Shown: positions 34,188-47,201, counted from the first letter of the stretch. The stretch: DNA of 64,000 nucleotides from Rhodosporidiobolus odoratus (GCA_034387635.1 JAOANU010000014.1:248001-312000), one strand, 5' to 3'. The notes: generated by a model from the letters alone, not told the origin. Numbers and translations: made by a program.

Positions 34188-37100
34188 ATGTCGTCCTACG
34201 GCACTCCTGTCTCTTCCCGCACCAGCAAACGAGCGACGCAACCCCCTCTCGGACCCTCCCTCTCAACCCCACATCGATCTCCTTACCCTTCTTCGCTCCG
34301 TCCTTCTCTTTTCCACCCTCGCCCATCCCCTTCTGCCTCGGCCGCCCTCTCCCCGGCAACAGCAACAGCATCAACATCTCATACCCTCTATGCGACACCT
34401 CATGCTGTTACAGCAGCTGGTCGGCTAGTCGCACCCCAGAACACACCTTCCTCAGCCTACGTCCCACGAACATCTTCCTCCCTCTCCACCTCTTCTACCA
34501 CACTTCCTATCTCTCTTGGCACCTCGAACTCAGCTACATATAAAAACCCGTACGAAGCCCTCCCCGCCACCGCTTTCGACAGCTTCGTCTCTTCCCTGAC
34601 CTCATCAATCCGATCTGCCCTCGCACCGGTAGATTCGGAAACTCCTTCACAGCGCCGCAAACGCGAGAGGGAGGAACGGCTGAAAGAGAGGGAGGAAGCT
34701 CAGAGGCTGAGGGAGGCAGCGCAGAGGGAGAGGGAGGAAAGGGCGGCGGCGCTTGAGCGGGAAAGGCAGAAAGAGGTGGAGAGGGAGAGGGAGAACAGAG
34801 AGGAGGACGTGTTTGGGGAGATTTTGGCTGTGGGAGATAGAGATGAAGCGAGGGAGAATGGGGGACCGTATCTGGGGACGAGGGAGAATACGGCAGAGGT
34901 GTTTGAGGAAGATTTGTGCGTTTTTCTTTCCTTTCCCTTGTCACATACTCGTGATTGACTTACGGGTTGACTAGCAGCGCTACGCCGCATCAACAAGAAG
35001 CTCGCCCACCCTCTCGTTCCTCTACGCGCTACTCCCCCCTCCCCGACAACGTCTCCCTCCGTTCCTCCCCCGCACCTCAATCCGCCCACATCCCTTCTTC
35101 CCCAGCCACCATCGCCGCGCATACCTCGTACACATACACGCAGGAAACCGACGTTCTTCTCTCATCCTCGCCTGCGGCCTCGCTTCGAACCGCCTCACCG
35201 AACAAGAAACCGCTCTTTGTCCCTCGAGGACCGGGGAGCGCGACGGATGAAGATGAACTCGCATCCGCCGGTTCTTCTACTCGATACAAAGAGGCGGAAA
35301 CCAGGAGCGATGCGGACATGTCGGTCGAGATGCCGGACACCGAAGGGACGGGGAGGAGTCGAGAGGGCACGGTGGATGCGTACGAGACGGCGGATGAAGG
35401 AGGAAACGCTGAAGACGGTGACGAGGAGGGTGAGCACGCGTGGGTGAAACAGACGGCGCAGCATGCCGAGGTTATGGAGCAGTTATTTGGGACGAATGGG
35501 GCGCTTGTTCAGGCCGAGGTGGAAGAGGAGGACTACTACGCGACGCCGGATGAGCGGGAGGTCAGGTACTCCTTCGCTGAGGATGAGGATGGGGAGGACG
35601 CAGAAAGGGCACAGGTCCGTCAACCTGATGGAGAGGAGGAAGGCTCGGACGAAGCAGGTGGTCAAGAAGTGCGCGGAGTACCGATGGAGGAAGAAGGGGG
35701 GGAGTGGTCCGCTTCTCACTCTGGCCTAGAAGGTGAGGACGAAGCTGAGGCGGCGGAGACGATCGACTTGCTCGATGACTCGACCGAAGAGGAAGGAGAT
35801 GCGGAAGGAGGAGAGTCACCGCGCACAGGTACCTACGGGGACGAGGAAGAAGACGAGGACCTCCCCGACCCCGCCTCTGCTTTCCCACTCTCCTCTCCTT
35901 CCAAGCCCTCCCTCACCCGCCCTCAGGCTACGGGAGCCGATGGCTCTTCCCGCTCGTCCTCTCCCTCCGCCATCCGCTCCAACCTCGCCCCCGAAGCAGA
36001 AGGCGAGAGAGAAGGCGACCAAACCGACCTCTCGGACGCTCAACTCGGAGCCCAACTCTCCCTCGAAGCGAAGCGTCACGAAGCCCTTCCCGAAGACACT
36101 CACGACGCGTCCGATCGACTTGTCGAGTCCTTTCAGGGGACTTATCCTTCTTGGGCCGTCGATGAGGGAGAAGCAGAGTCAAGTCGCTCGCCTTCCCCTG
36201 CTCGACAACAAGAGCAGGAAGAGGCGGCGGAGGAAGAAAAGCTGGACGCTATGGTGGAAGAGGCGCACAGGCATAATCGTCTTCCGGCAGATACGCCCGA
36301 TGCGCCGGATCGCATGGTGGACGTCGTCGAAGGACGATACTCTCCTTCCCCGTCCCCTTCAGCGCTTGAGCGCTCACCCTCGCCTACACTCGAAGACTTG
36401 ATTGGGAGCTCCGGTAAGCAACAGCAGGAGGCAACGGAGGAGCAAGAACAAGAGAGGGACCTTGTGGCTGAAGCGCATCGCCACAACGCGTTACCGCGCG
36501 ATACGCCGGACGCGCCGGATAAGATGGTCGAGGAGCTCCAGGGATCGGAGTGGCCTCTTTCTGAAGGTGAGGAAGGAATGGAGGAAGATCAGGAGATGGT
36601 AGATGTTGAGTACGAGCAGGGCGAGCGGCAGCTTGGAATGCCGGAGGGAGAGGGCGATGCCGATTCAGCTGCTCTCGGCGATGTTGAGACTGATGGAGAG
36701 GGGCCTATGGCGGCTGCGGTTGATCAACGGGACGGAGGGGAGGCAGAGGAAGAAGTGGAGGAAGGCGAATTCTTTGGTGAGGGAGTCCCGGGAGATGAGG
36801 TCGAGATGGGCAGGGAAGAGGACGCAGGAGAGGGTGAAGAGAGGTCGGAGGGCCTAGGACCAGAGGAGGTGGGCGCGGGAGAGATCCCGCTCGAGGCCCT
36901 CTATGCGGACGAAGATTCCGAGGTGTGTTGGCTTTACTTTCTCGCGCCCTTATTTTCTACCGTTGTTGCCGGGCTTTTGATACATACCTGCTACTGACTA
37001 CTGGGACTGATTTGCTGCGTGTTACAGGACCTTCAACCGCGTTTCTCTGCGCAGGAGAAGGGCAAAGGCAAAGCTCCTCCGACGCCTTCTAGCCAAACAG

Positions 37101-40100
37101 CTTCCGACGTAGACGAAAACGACGACGACGTCGCTTCTCTGGGTTCTGCCGACGTCGACATCCTTCTTACCGAATGGGACGCTTCCAGACTCGAAACTTA
37201 CGAAGATTCCGAGCTCATCGAAACGATCCAGCAGCTGCGATTCCAGCTCGGGCGCGCTGTGGAGGGCAGTAGCCCGATCGCCCGGTACATCGCCACGATG
37301 CTCATGGATACAGAGGCGCTGTTCCGCAGAAGACGCGATCTGGACAGCGATGTAGAGCTCGTCTTCGAGGACGAGTATGACAGCGATGTGGGAGAGAAGG
37401 CGGAATGGCCCCGAGAGGAAGACTTTGATTCGGGCGGTGAGGGAGCTGAGGAGGAAGATGGAGAAGTCATCATGCCGTCTGAGATGCAAGACGAAGAAGA
37501 AGGTGATTCGTGCCTTTCGTTCCTATTCGGACTGCGTTGTACTGACCTTCCTCCTTTGAAGGCGTCGACGCCAACTCTGCTCCGGACCGATCAGCCTTCG
37601 ACGAAGGTGAGCCGGAGGAAGACGGACCCTCTTCCCTCGAATCCCTTACACCCGATCAACTCGCCCAACTGTCTCGCGCGGAAACGAGCCTCTCCGTTAT
37701 GGTTGACCACATGGTCTCTGAGCATGAGCGCACCAACCCTGATGTTCCGACCAGCGAACTCTTCATTCCCACCTCTGCCCTTTCTAGCAATCCCGCCCCT
37801 GCTCCTCCTGCTCTCGACTCGCACTTCCAGCGGGAAATTGGTCCCGAACCAGCCTTCGACTCTCGTGTCAACTTGCCTGTCGCACCAACTCAGACGAGCG
37901 TCGACCAACCGCTTGAGAGCCAGGAGAGGAATCAGGAGGAGACGGTTGAGGAAATGATTGAGGAGAAGGACAGGGAGGTGGCACCGCTCGGGGAAGCGCA
38001 GGATGTGCTACACGGGGTACATGTTGAAGAGCAGGCGGACCTCCCCGTCGGAGTAGGCGAAGCGGGAGGTATGCAGGTTGTTGATGATGACGAGCCTTTC
38101 TCGACGGGTGAGGTCACGTCTGCGTCCGCTCCAGAGCCGCATGTATCTGCCCCTTCGCCGGCTGGGTCGACGCCGAAGCCCTCAGACCCTGTAACTCTTG
38201 CTGCTGTCGAGCCTTCCACCCCTCTCCAACCAGACGCCGCGGCCGACGCACCTCTCTCACCCGCCGGCCCAGTCGACGTCCCCACCTCCTCGCCTCGCCC
38301 AGCCGCCGAATCCGCATATTCCGCGTATCAAGCCGTCTCTGCAGCGCCCCGCGATCCCTCCCCACCTCCCCAGCCTGACCCTATGGTCCCTATTCACGCC
38401 CTTACCGAACCCATCTTTTCCTCCCACTTCCGTCGCGAGATCGGTCCTGAGCCCGCTTTCGACTCAAGGGTCAAGCTCGACCTTCCACCTACAGTCACTC
38501 GTGAGGGGGATGCGCTAGACTGGGATGAAGAGCGCGCGAGGGAGGAGGAGCGCATGACGAGACTCGAGGAGGCAGGGCGAGAAGAGGGTGAGGTGTTGCC
38601 GCTGTCGCAGGCGGTCGACGCTTCAAAGAGCGGACAGCGTGAGGCAGATGACTTCCAGCAGCCTCGGGCCGAGAAGGACGGGCTCACGATCGTGGACGAC
38701 GACGATGAGCTACCCGCAACTGCAGATTCTGCACCGACCGTCGAAGCCGTCCTATCACCTCCTCCACACGAAAAGTCCGTCCTCGGCGCAACCCCTCCTC
38801 CGCCCGACCTTCCAGTCTCAGTCGACGACCCGCCTATTGTCGACGGCGTCGCTCCGCCGCAGAACATTGCCCTTGTCCCCGAACCTCTGCCCGCTACACC
38901 TGCTGTCCAAGCCCCATCGCCTCCATCGTTCCCTTCGGCTTCGTCTGATCATCTTGATCGTCTCGCCTCCTCCGCAATTACCGTCAATCCTGCACCTGCC
39001 GAACCCTCTCTCCAGCCTCGCCCTCCGTCACCTGCGATTCCCAGCGCAACACAGGACGAGATTCGGTTTGACGACTTCATGGAGCTCGACGATAGTATCG
39101 AGGACGAAGGGGAAGGCGACGAGGCTGGGGACGAGGATCAACTAGTCAGCGAGGACGAACGATCTTCGCTGCGCCCTTCTGGAGGTACGAGCAAAGGTGT
39201 TCTTGGCCTTCCAGCTGGAGAGGACGTCGAGACCAGCGATGCGGCTCCAATTGAGTTTGATGAGAGTGAGGATGAAGATGGTGAGAAGGAGGAGGAAGAA
39301 GAAGAGGGCACGAAGAATGGTGAGGTCGAAGAGTTGGTGATTGCCAGCAGCGAGGACGATGATGAGTCTGTGGCGGAGGAAGAGAAGAGAAGGGTCGAGC
39401 AGGCTCCATCGTCTGAGCCGATCGATTATAAGAGTGAAGATGAGCGGGCCATGGAGGACAGAAAGCTCGAGGAGCCGGATGAAGGAGTCCAGGTAGTTCG
39501 AATATCCCTCCTTCCCAGCCTATTCAATCTAGCTGACCTCGTCGCTTTCAGACGGTCTCCGACGTGCAAGTAGCTCGCTCGCCCCTGCACGTGCACGACG
39601 TCGCCGAGCCGGGCGAATGGAGCCCGGATATGCCTCTTCGATTTGGCACCGTCCCGTCAGCAACTGCCGAGAATGGCCACGGTAACGGAGACGAAGAAGG
39701 AGAGCTCGTTAAGGACGAGACGGAACAGCTCGTTTCGTCCTCGCCGGCTGTCTTCTCCCCTTTACCGACTGCTGAGCCGGTCGACGCAGAAGACGCAGCA
39801 GTGGAGCCCGAAATCGCCGAGGGGGGCCAGCCCGAGTCCGAGCGAGCTACAGACGTCGCATCGCTTGGAGACACTCAAGATGGAGCTGGTGCTGGTGTTG
39901 GTGCGGCCGAGCAAGGGGAAAGCCTTCTCGCAGAAGAGACCGAAGTCCGGATCGAGATGGATGCCGACGGAGGAGATGGCGAGGTGGTGCTCCCGAGTGA
40001 CGTCCAGTCGGTTCGAAGCGCAAGCGTGACTACCGAGGTGTGTCCGTCCGCATCCGCTCGCACTGTCTCCTACTTACCATTTTTATGGTGCACAGCTCGC

Positions 40101-41779
40101 CAGTACCGCCTCCGATGTGGCTTTCGAGGTTCTCGATTCGGTCTCGACCGCACCTTCGGCGCGCAGTGCCTCTCCTACGGCCACACCCGGGGCTGCAGAC
40201 GAAACGCCAGCCGATACGGAACAAGCACCACCGCAATCTGCTGAGCAGAGCGCCCAAGACGTTCCTTCCGCAACTACCGGCATGGGAAACGACGCGACAA
40301 CCTCTGCTGACGAGGCATCGGCGTATCCGCACTCTGTTGCACCGGGAGCGACGGAGGAGGCAAAGTCGCAGCCCGAGGTCGAACCTCATCAGCCCTCACC
40401 AATCTCGCAACAACCCGTCACATCCGTCGACTTCGCCTCGACCCCCGCCGAGGTGCAGGAAGAAGGTGAGATCCAGGAGGGCACTCCGCAAGAATCGCAA
40501 CCTAGCGAAACGTCCAGTCGCTCCTCTCTCCTCCTCCCTTCGGGCGACGGCGCCATCAAGCCGTTCGGATCCCTCGCTAGCGCGGCGGGTACATCGCGAG
40601 CAGAGCCCGAGCCTGCTCAGCTCGTGGAGAAGTTGCAGGCAAGCACGTCAGATGGCGAAGTGTCAGAAGACGAGGTCGTCCTCGCTTCGGTTCCGCCTTC
40701 TCGCCCTTCTTCCCGAACAGCCAAGAAAACTGCCGCTTCTCGCAGCATTGGCGACGAAGTCTCAGCAGAGACACCTCGCCGACGCTCGTCTCGCTTGCCG
40801 GCGCCAGACCAAACGGAACGCCCTGCCACCCCGGCATCGGTACGCAGGACTCGCTCGACGACCAAAGAAGCCGAACTCGCCCCTCCTTCTCCTCTGCCGA
40901 AGCTGGCTGAACCCGAGCCAGCGTCTCCCGTGCGCCGCTCTAGCCGCCTGTCTGTACCTGCACCCTCTCCCGCTCCGCCTAGTAAGCCTAAGCGGGGCCG
41001 CAGATCGAACGGAGAAGAAACCGACGACCAAGCTTCCGCCGCTTCTCCCGCCAAGCGCCCTCGACGAGTCGGTCCTTCCAAGCTCCGGGCTGGATCAGTG
41101 GAAGAAGACGTCCATCTCGACCCGCCTCGCACCTCCGTCTCGCCGGATCCTGAACCTCAACCGTTCCGCGAGCACCATCACCACCATCACCACAATAACC
41201 CACCTGTCGGCCAAGAGTCGCAGGAGGGACCCGTCACGAGGTCCAAGTGCGCGTTCCAGAGGTTAAGAATCCGGTCAAAGCAGTATCCAGACTCGGAGCC
41301 TTATCTGTTCAACGTGCCGGCTGTACGTGCTCTTCCCCCTTGTACTGCTCTTCCTTCTGGTGAAGTATAGACTGATTGTGATCAACGTGGGCTTGCAGTG
41401 CGCCCTTACCTCCTCCCTCTCCCGCGAGTTCATGCGCTCCTTCCCCGTCGAAAACCTCGGCCCAATCGATCACTACGACGCCTGTCACGGCATCCCCCTC
41501 GGAGGGTCCCACGGCGCCGGCGCCTCATCAAGGCTTCACGAACGACATTCGGCCCTCGTACCGGATATGGATGTTGAAGAGGTGGTGAGGAGGATTGTCG
41601 GGACCGAGTTGTGGGATGAGGGGGTTTGTGAGGTTGTTCCGCGCGCGTCAGAACAAGAGGAAGGGGAAGGGGGAGGAGGTGAGGAGAGGACGAGAGGGGA
41701 GTCTGCGAGAGGGAGGAAGAGGTCAGTCGAGAGGGAAGAGGTGGCGGACTCGGGGCAGGGGAAGAAGAGGAGGAAATAA
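34188..41779 (+). CDS. Very large acidic repeat-containing, probably nuclear protein
   Basis: Seven exons, 34188-34915, 34975-36922, 37028-37502, 37562-39492, 39552-40037, 40096-41322, 41399-41779, give 2,391 residues in phase. The N-terminus is Ser/Pro-rich, then a charged helix (residues ~160-215, Glu/Arg heptads). A long acidic part contains two repeat families: three copies of a motif like HRHNALPRDTPDAPDKMVEE at about residues 607, 673 and 743, and two near-identical copies of HFQREIGPEPAFDSRV exactly 201 residues apart (about 1138 and 1339). The C-terminal third has several SSRL-type basic patches and likely nuclear signals (KPKRGRR, AKRPRR), a His run, and a compact end with TRSKCAFQRLRI, YLFNVPACALTSSLSREF and GPIDHYDACHGIPLGG. 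The last block looks like a folded domain I cannot name. Chromatin or nuclear-scaffold function is inference only. Confidence 0.8.
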
Positions 41780-42091
41780 GCTGGAGGATGAGGGACTTTC
41801 TTGAGAGTGTTTTTATAGCTTCCCGTCGTTCACGTAGTCTTGTACACAGCGTAAAGGGATGCAGTGCTTGTTCGACTGTGCCTCTTGTCGTGTTCACGGG
41901 AGCTCAAGATGCCGCGTTCGCATTCCCGGCCGAAGCTGTTGTTCTTTCTCGTTCACCTCACGTCGATTCGCTCTGTTGACCATAGGCGTACCTACAAGCT
42001 ACTATTGAGCTCTGCTTCTAGCCGCACAAGTCACTCCTAGCCTGTCCAGCACCGTCCCCGCCTCTACTCAACTCTCGTCATCCTACTCAAG
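41780..42091. other. Intergenic spacer and ribokinase promoter
   Basis: Short interval between the large acidic-protein gene and the ribokinase gene in the same orientation. No gene is seen. Confidence 0.4.
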
Positions 42092-43447
42092 ATGCCCGGT
42101 AAACTCCTTGTAAGAGGGAGTATCAACATTGATGAGTTCTTCGAGGTCAATCAGTGAGCTCTATCACTCCCCCTCGCTTTGTGCCCGGTCTATTGAACCC
42201 CTTGTTCGCGTGCAGCATCGTCCGCTCAGGGGAGACTATCTCGTCAACTGGATTCTCCCGTAGAGCAGGTATGTTCGTCTTGTATGTCGCCACATGGCTC
42301 GTCTACTGAACATCAGCTTGCGGTGTAGGTGGGAAAGGCGCGAACCAGGCTGTCGCAGCCGCCAAGGTGCGTTTTTCTTCGATTCTTGCTTTCTCCCCAT
42401 CTTGCTGACCTCGAACTTCCGTAGGCTGGAGCCACAGTCGATTTCGCCGGATTGATCGGAAGCGATGGAGCCTGGCTTCGAGACACGCTGGAAGGGTATG
42501 GCGTGGGTCTTTCATTACTAGGGACAGATGAAGACGTGCGTGCAAAGTCTTTCCCAGCTTACAAGCGAGATAGCTAGCTTACGTCGCTTCCACGTATTGC
42601 AGCTCCCCACTGGCCGCGCCATCATCCAACTCTCGACTACAACCGCCGACAACTCGATCGTCCTTCTCCCGGGAGCGAACTTCTCCCCCTCGCAATCAAC
42701 CGCTTTACCTCCTCGCTCCGACTTATCCTCCTATACCCATCTGCTACTGCAGAACGAGATCCCTCTCTCTGATACCGAAGCCGCGTTGCGAACAGCGAAA
42801 GAGGCAGGGGTGGTGACGGTTTTTAATCCGTCTCCAATGTTGAAGAGGGAGGAGCTGGAGGCGTTTGGGTGGGAGATGTTGGACTGGCTACTCATCAATG
42901 AAGGGGAAGGGGAAGATCTCCTCTTTGCCTTATCACCTTCGTCGAAAGAAGCCCAGCCTGCGGCAAAGGAGGAGAAGGCTTCGGCGGAGGAATTGTTGAG
43001 ACGGTTGAGGAAGACGAGGTTGGACGGTTTGCAGGGGATTATCATGACTCGAGGAGCGGAGGGCGCGTGTGCGAGCTTGAAGGGTGGAGAGACGGTCAAT
43101 GTTGGAGCTGGGAAAGTCGAGGGGAAAGTGGTCGATACCACTGGAGCGGGGGATTGTTTCACCGTTCGTCTTTGGTCTCAGTTGCCCTCCTTCCTAGTGT
43201 ACTAACCCCAGTCCCGTGCAAACGACAGGGTTTCTTCGCCACCCTCCTCTCGACCCTTTCAGCATCCTCTTCCTCTCCCGCTCTCGACGCATCAACGGTA
43301 CAAGCAATCCTCTCCACCTCGTGCCAAGCCGCCGCCATATGCTGCGAAACCCACGGAGCGATGGACAGCGTCCCTGATCTGGCGACCGTCAAGGCTAGGA
43401 TGGGTTCAAGCTGGGCAAGAGGGCCCTGGGATGAGTTGCTCAAGTAG
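42092..43447 (+). CDS. RBK1: Ribokinase
   Basis: Exons 42092-42153, 42216-42268, 42329-42366, 42425-42535, 42603-43163, 43229-43447 give 347 residues, the normal length. PfkB-family signatures are present: an N-terminal RGSINIDEFFEV strand, the first signature GGKGANQAVAAAKAGA, and the second signature DTTGAGDCFTGFFA, whose Asp272 is the catalytic base and whose Gly-Ala-Gly forms the anion hole. The enzyme phosphorylates D-ribose to ribose-5-phosphate in the cytosol. The segment between the NEGEG and RLDGLQGIIMTRG blocks is longer than usual and Ala/Lys/Glu-rich. Its stop lies 44 bp from the stop of the reverse-strand kinase, so the transcripts probably overlap at their 3' ends. Confidence 0.93.
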
Positions 43448-43491
43448 CCGTGTGGAAGCATAGGACCTCGAGGAGAGATATAGACCGTGTA

Positions 43492-44949
43492 TTAGGGGAA
43501 CAACATCCTTGCAAGTATCTTCTCTAGACTTTCCCCATCTCCGTCTGCTACTCTCGGCGACTCTGGCTCTCGCAGACCTGGCGGAAGCGAGACCTCACCC
43601 GCCTTGTCCAACATGGCCAGAGCTGTCTTGGCATCCATCCTTCTCGCCGCTGAGTGGACCAGCATACCTTGCAAGATGTCCGCTAGCGGCGAGGAGCCAA
43701 GAGCCTCGAGGTAAGTAAGGTGCGAGGCGAGTGAAGTGGGCGGGAAAGAGGCAAAGGTGAACCGGTGGAAAGAAGGTAGGCAGGCGGCTTCCTAGAAACG
43801 TTACGCCAGGATCGGTAAGCAGACGTCTAGCGAACGAGTAAGTCGAGACCGGCGAGAAGAGACGAACTGGCCATTCTGCAACGTTCGGCGTCCCCAACAC
43901 CCTGAAAATACTCGCTATCAAAGCAAAATCGCTCTGCCCGCCTCGGAACAGATGATTTCTACTCAGTCGTGGTCCCTCCTCCTGCTCCTCACGGAGGCGC
44001 CACTCTCTCTCCATCGAGTCTTCGGAAGAAGGCGGAGAAGGAGGAGAGGGGGTTTCGAGGGGAGTAAAGAATTCGCAGAGTGTGGCGGCTAGGGCCCACA
44101 GATCGATCGCAGGGGGAGAATAGGTGCGTGAGGCGAAGACCAGCTCGGGGGCGCGGTAGGATCTGTTTTGTGCGGGGTCAAGCTCGAGAGGTTAGTCGCC
44201 AAGGGGGGGATGAAGTGGAGAGAGATGCCGGAATACGAACCCGGTTCCTACTTCGAAACACATCTCGCCTGGCTTCTCATCCCCATCGTGTATGGCTATT
44301 CCAAAATCAATGAGTACTAGCCGACCTGATCTTGCCAACACAACGTTGTTCGGGTTGATGTCTCTGTGCGCGATGGCTTGGTCGTGCAGGTAGGCTGCGG
44401 CAGAGATGAGCTGATACGCCAAGGAGATGGAGAGAGTGGTAAAGCCTGGGGTCGAGGGGAGAAAGCTGGAAGAGGTGAGGAGTTGTCGGAGGGTGAAGGG
44501 GTAGTAGGGAGTGAAGAGTGTGAGGCGGGGCGAGAGGGAAGTGGGTGTCAGGTAAGCATTCAGTAGAGCGAGGATCTGCGTGTTCGACAAGAACTTAGCA
44601 GCCCATCCGTCAAAGTAGAAGAGCCGTGTGCAGTCCGACGACGGGCGGATCCCTTGTAACGCACATTCGGATGCTGCATCCTCCCCAGCAACTCTGCCTC
44701 TTTCCGCCCATCTCGAGGTCTCCTCGTTCCGTCCAGCTCCACGACCTTGACAGCCACCACGCCAGCCTCCCCGTCTCTTCTGGCTTTTTGGCTCGGGTTT
44801 CGCGTCAAGGAGGCGAGAAAAAGCGGGTTTCCGTCTCCAGCTGGGCGGATTGAGGATGGGTCGACGTTGATCGGTTGCCCTTTGAGTGTTCCCGCATGGA
44901 GGAGGGTGGGTGGGTCGGGTAGGTTGTAGTCAGGAGTCGGGGGGAACAT
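43492..44949 (-). CDS. CDK-like protein kinase (Csk1/Cak1-type candidate)
   Basis: Exons 44949-44665, 44575-44241, 44162-43868, 43791-43492 give 404 residues. Seen: VAVKVVELD (catalytic Lys), KEAELLGRMQHPN (alpha-C Glu), HRDINPNNVVLA, DFGIAIHD, VGTGSYRAPEL, IDLWALAATLCEFF and FRVLGTPN, the last being a CDK/CMGC signature. The loop HRDINPNN uses Ile-Asn where most CDKs have Leu-Lys, which is also seen in fungal Csk1/Cak1 CDK-activating kinases; I give that name only as a candidate. The activation segment is short, and there is an acidic insert after EFFTPLETPS. A glycine-rich loop of the usual form is not evident in the N-terminal 60 residues. It shares a divergent promoter with ARV1. Confidence 0.85.
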
Positions 44950-45317
44950 GGTGCCGAAGTTTGGTAGATCTGGAGGAGAGGGAAAGGTCAGTCCGATATC
45001 CTGCGACGGGGTTTGACCGGCACGTACTCAAACTTAGGGGATGCAGGCGCTCAGCTTGTCCCGCTAGCTCTACGCGTGCTAGCGAACCTAACCGGTTTCG
45101 AGAGGTGATGAAGACGGGACCTCGTTGCGTGACCGTCGAAGTGCAAAGACAGCTGTACGACGAGTCCGGGGCGGTGCGTTGAGTCTACAAAATTCTTCTG
45201 AGCGTGTTACTGACTTGCCGGAGAGTGTAGAGTTGTAAAGAAGGACGACTCCCGTTTCGCTCATCTTCTCCTTTTTGAACTCTGGTAACTCACTCGATAC
45301 CGCCAACAATCCGCTCA
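44950..45317. promoter_or_regulatory. Divergent promoter, CDK-like kinase / ARV1
   Basis: A 368-bp interval between two divergent start codons. Both genes must be driven from it. No TATA element or factor site is claimed. Confidence 0.6.
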
Positions 45318-46643
45318 ATGGAGTCGGAGGAGACACCACATGCGCCGGAACCGCGCTACGAGTGCATCCACTGTGCCCATCCTGTTTCCTCGTTGTGTAC
45401 GTTCCCCTCATTTCCGTATTCGTTCCGCTTCCCGCTCATTCTGCGTCCTTGAATACAGATGTCAAGTACAACGACCCGAGTAACACGTCGCTCTCGCTCT
45501 GTCCTCGGCCGGGATGTGGGAAACTCGCCGATGTGTACCAGAGCCACGAATTCTCCATCGTCTTGCTTGACCTGCTCCTGCTGAAACCGGAGGTGTATCG
45601 CCATCTCTTGCGCAATACTCACGAAAGAGAAGGCTGGGCTGCGGTGAAACTAGGCGCCTGGAGCGTAGGGGTCGATGCCGGTGCGTGTCCCTCTGCTCTT
45701 CTCCGATTCTGCTATTGTCTCCAGCAGAATTCACCCGCTTGTCTGACCCGAACGCAGTCGTACGATGCATAGCAACTCCTTCCGCTACCGACGAAGAAGC
45801 CCTGCTGATGTTCGCTAAGACAGTCGGCTTCTGCTTGATTGGTTCGTCGCCGTCCACTCTTTCGATCTATCATCGAGAGGCGAACAACTCATACTGCCTC
45901 TCTGGCTTGCAGAGACAGTATCTCTTCTCCTCTGTATCGCTGCCTCAGCGTGCTTGCTACGCCTACCGCGGCAATCCAATCGCCCTATACTCTCCGGGTG
46001 CGCTCGCCTTTCTCCTCCTTGCTTCTCTCAAGCTAAGCTGACCTGTCTCAACCCAGCTTCACCCTAATCCCGCTCACCTTCTTCTACTCCTCCCTCCCCC
46101 TCGTCTTCACCCTCCTCATCACCTCCCTAATTTGGCGATCCGAATACCTCCCATCCCCAACCTCCTCTTCTTCCTCCACCTCATCCTCTCCGCTAGTTCC
46201 ACTCTCCACCCTTCTCGAACACCTCCACACTCGACGACCAGACTCGACAACAGGCGGCTTGGCAGGCTGGGTTGCCAGCTTCTCCCGTGCGGAGTTGAAG
46301 AGTGGGTTGGCGCAGGTTGGCAGAGCGACCGGGTGGGCTAGTGAAGCGGTACTGAGGAAAGGGATTGGGGGCGCAAGCGCTGTGGTTGCTTTTTCGGGTT
46401 CGTGCTCTTGCCTCTACTGTCTATTGCCTGCATGACTGACAGGAAATCGGGATTCTAGTGCTGCTCAGGTCGAGCAAGAAAAGAGCCATGGCGGTACTCA
46501 TGTTGGCTTGGTTGATGCATTTGGTCGTATTGCATGCAATCGACCCGTTATTGGCGTACCACGCGAGAACGGCACGGCGATTTGAGCACAGCTTGCCGAA
46601 GAACGGCGACAGCGCGCGCGCAGGTGGAGAAAGGGAAAATTGA
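45318..46643 (+). CDS. ARV1: ARV1 lipid-homeostasis membrane protein
   Basis: Exons 45318-45396, 45459-45680, 45758-45841, 45913-45997, 46057-46397, 46459-46643 give 331 residues. The N-terminal ARV1 homology domain has the zinc-ribbon pairs YECIHC (Cys16, Cys19) and LCPRPGC, followed by KLADVYQSHE, LLDLLLLKPEVYRHLL and REGW. Several membrane helices follow (LIETVSLLLLCIAASACLL, GFTLIPLTFFYSSLPLVFTL and a C-terminal LMLAWLMHLVVLHAI). ARV1 acts in the endoplasmic reticulum in sterol distribution and GPI precursor flipping (family knowledge). A Ser-rich loop of about 15 residues after SEYLPSPT is species-specific. The model splices in phase at all five introns. Confidence 0.92.
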
Positions 46644-47201
46644 TCAAAGGCACTCTCATGGTATTTCTTTCTGGCCGAATCGCATAGCGTGGCGAACTCG
46701 ACATCCACTCACGTACATGGCATTTGTCTGCAACGGAGACGGCAAGCTCCCTAAGAGGGCGCTACCATGTCACACAGGAGGGAATAGCGACAAGCTCGAC
46801 TTTCGAACGACACCGGCGCTCGAGTGCAATCGGACGGATGATATTGGCAACAACACGTGCACAAACAAAACACATAGGCCAGATCACCGGCGGTATCGAG
46901 CACTGCAGAGGGGAAAAAGACGGAAAGTCAGTTTCGCTGGTACCGACCAATAGACTGCAAGTTCGCCCGCATCCTCTCAATCCCCGGCGCGCATCTTGAA
47001 GGATCAGAAAAGTAACGATTTTCTATGAAGACTCATATTCTCCACCGCCGAAGCGAGGAGGTCGGAGAGCTGGGTTAAGTCGCACTGAGTGCTTCTTCGT
47101 CATCTCCCTCGTGCGCGCGCTTGGCCCCACCTCCCAGCGCTTGGCCCCACCTCCCATCCAAGCCAACCAAGCAGTCTGAAAGGACAGAGTAAAGGCTCAC
47201 C
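46644..47201. other. Tail-to-tail spacer with a short tandem duplication
   Basis: Separates the ARV1 stop from the Med22 stop, so both genes end here. No gene is supported. A 20-bp tandem duplication lies at 47117-47156. Confidence 0.5.
47117..47156 (+). repeat. 20-bp perfect tandem duplication
   Basis: GCGCTTGGCCCCACCTCCCA occurs twice back to back (47117-47136, 47137-47156), in the 3' flank of the Med22 gene. It looks like a simple slippage or unequal-exchange product. Confidence 0.95.

Noticed and set aside
41430..41897. 155-codon antisense open frame at the end of the large-protein gene
   Set aside because: Pro/Ser/Arg composition is the complement of acidic coding sequence; no domain.
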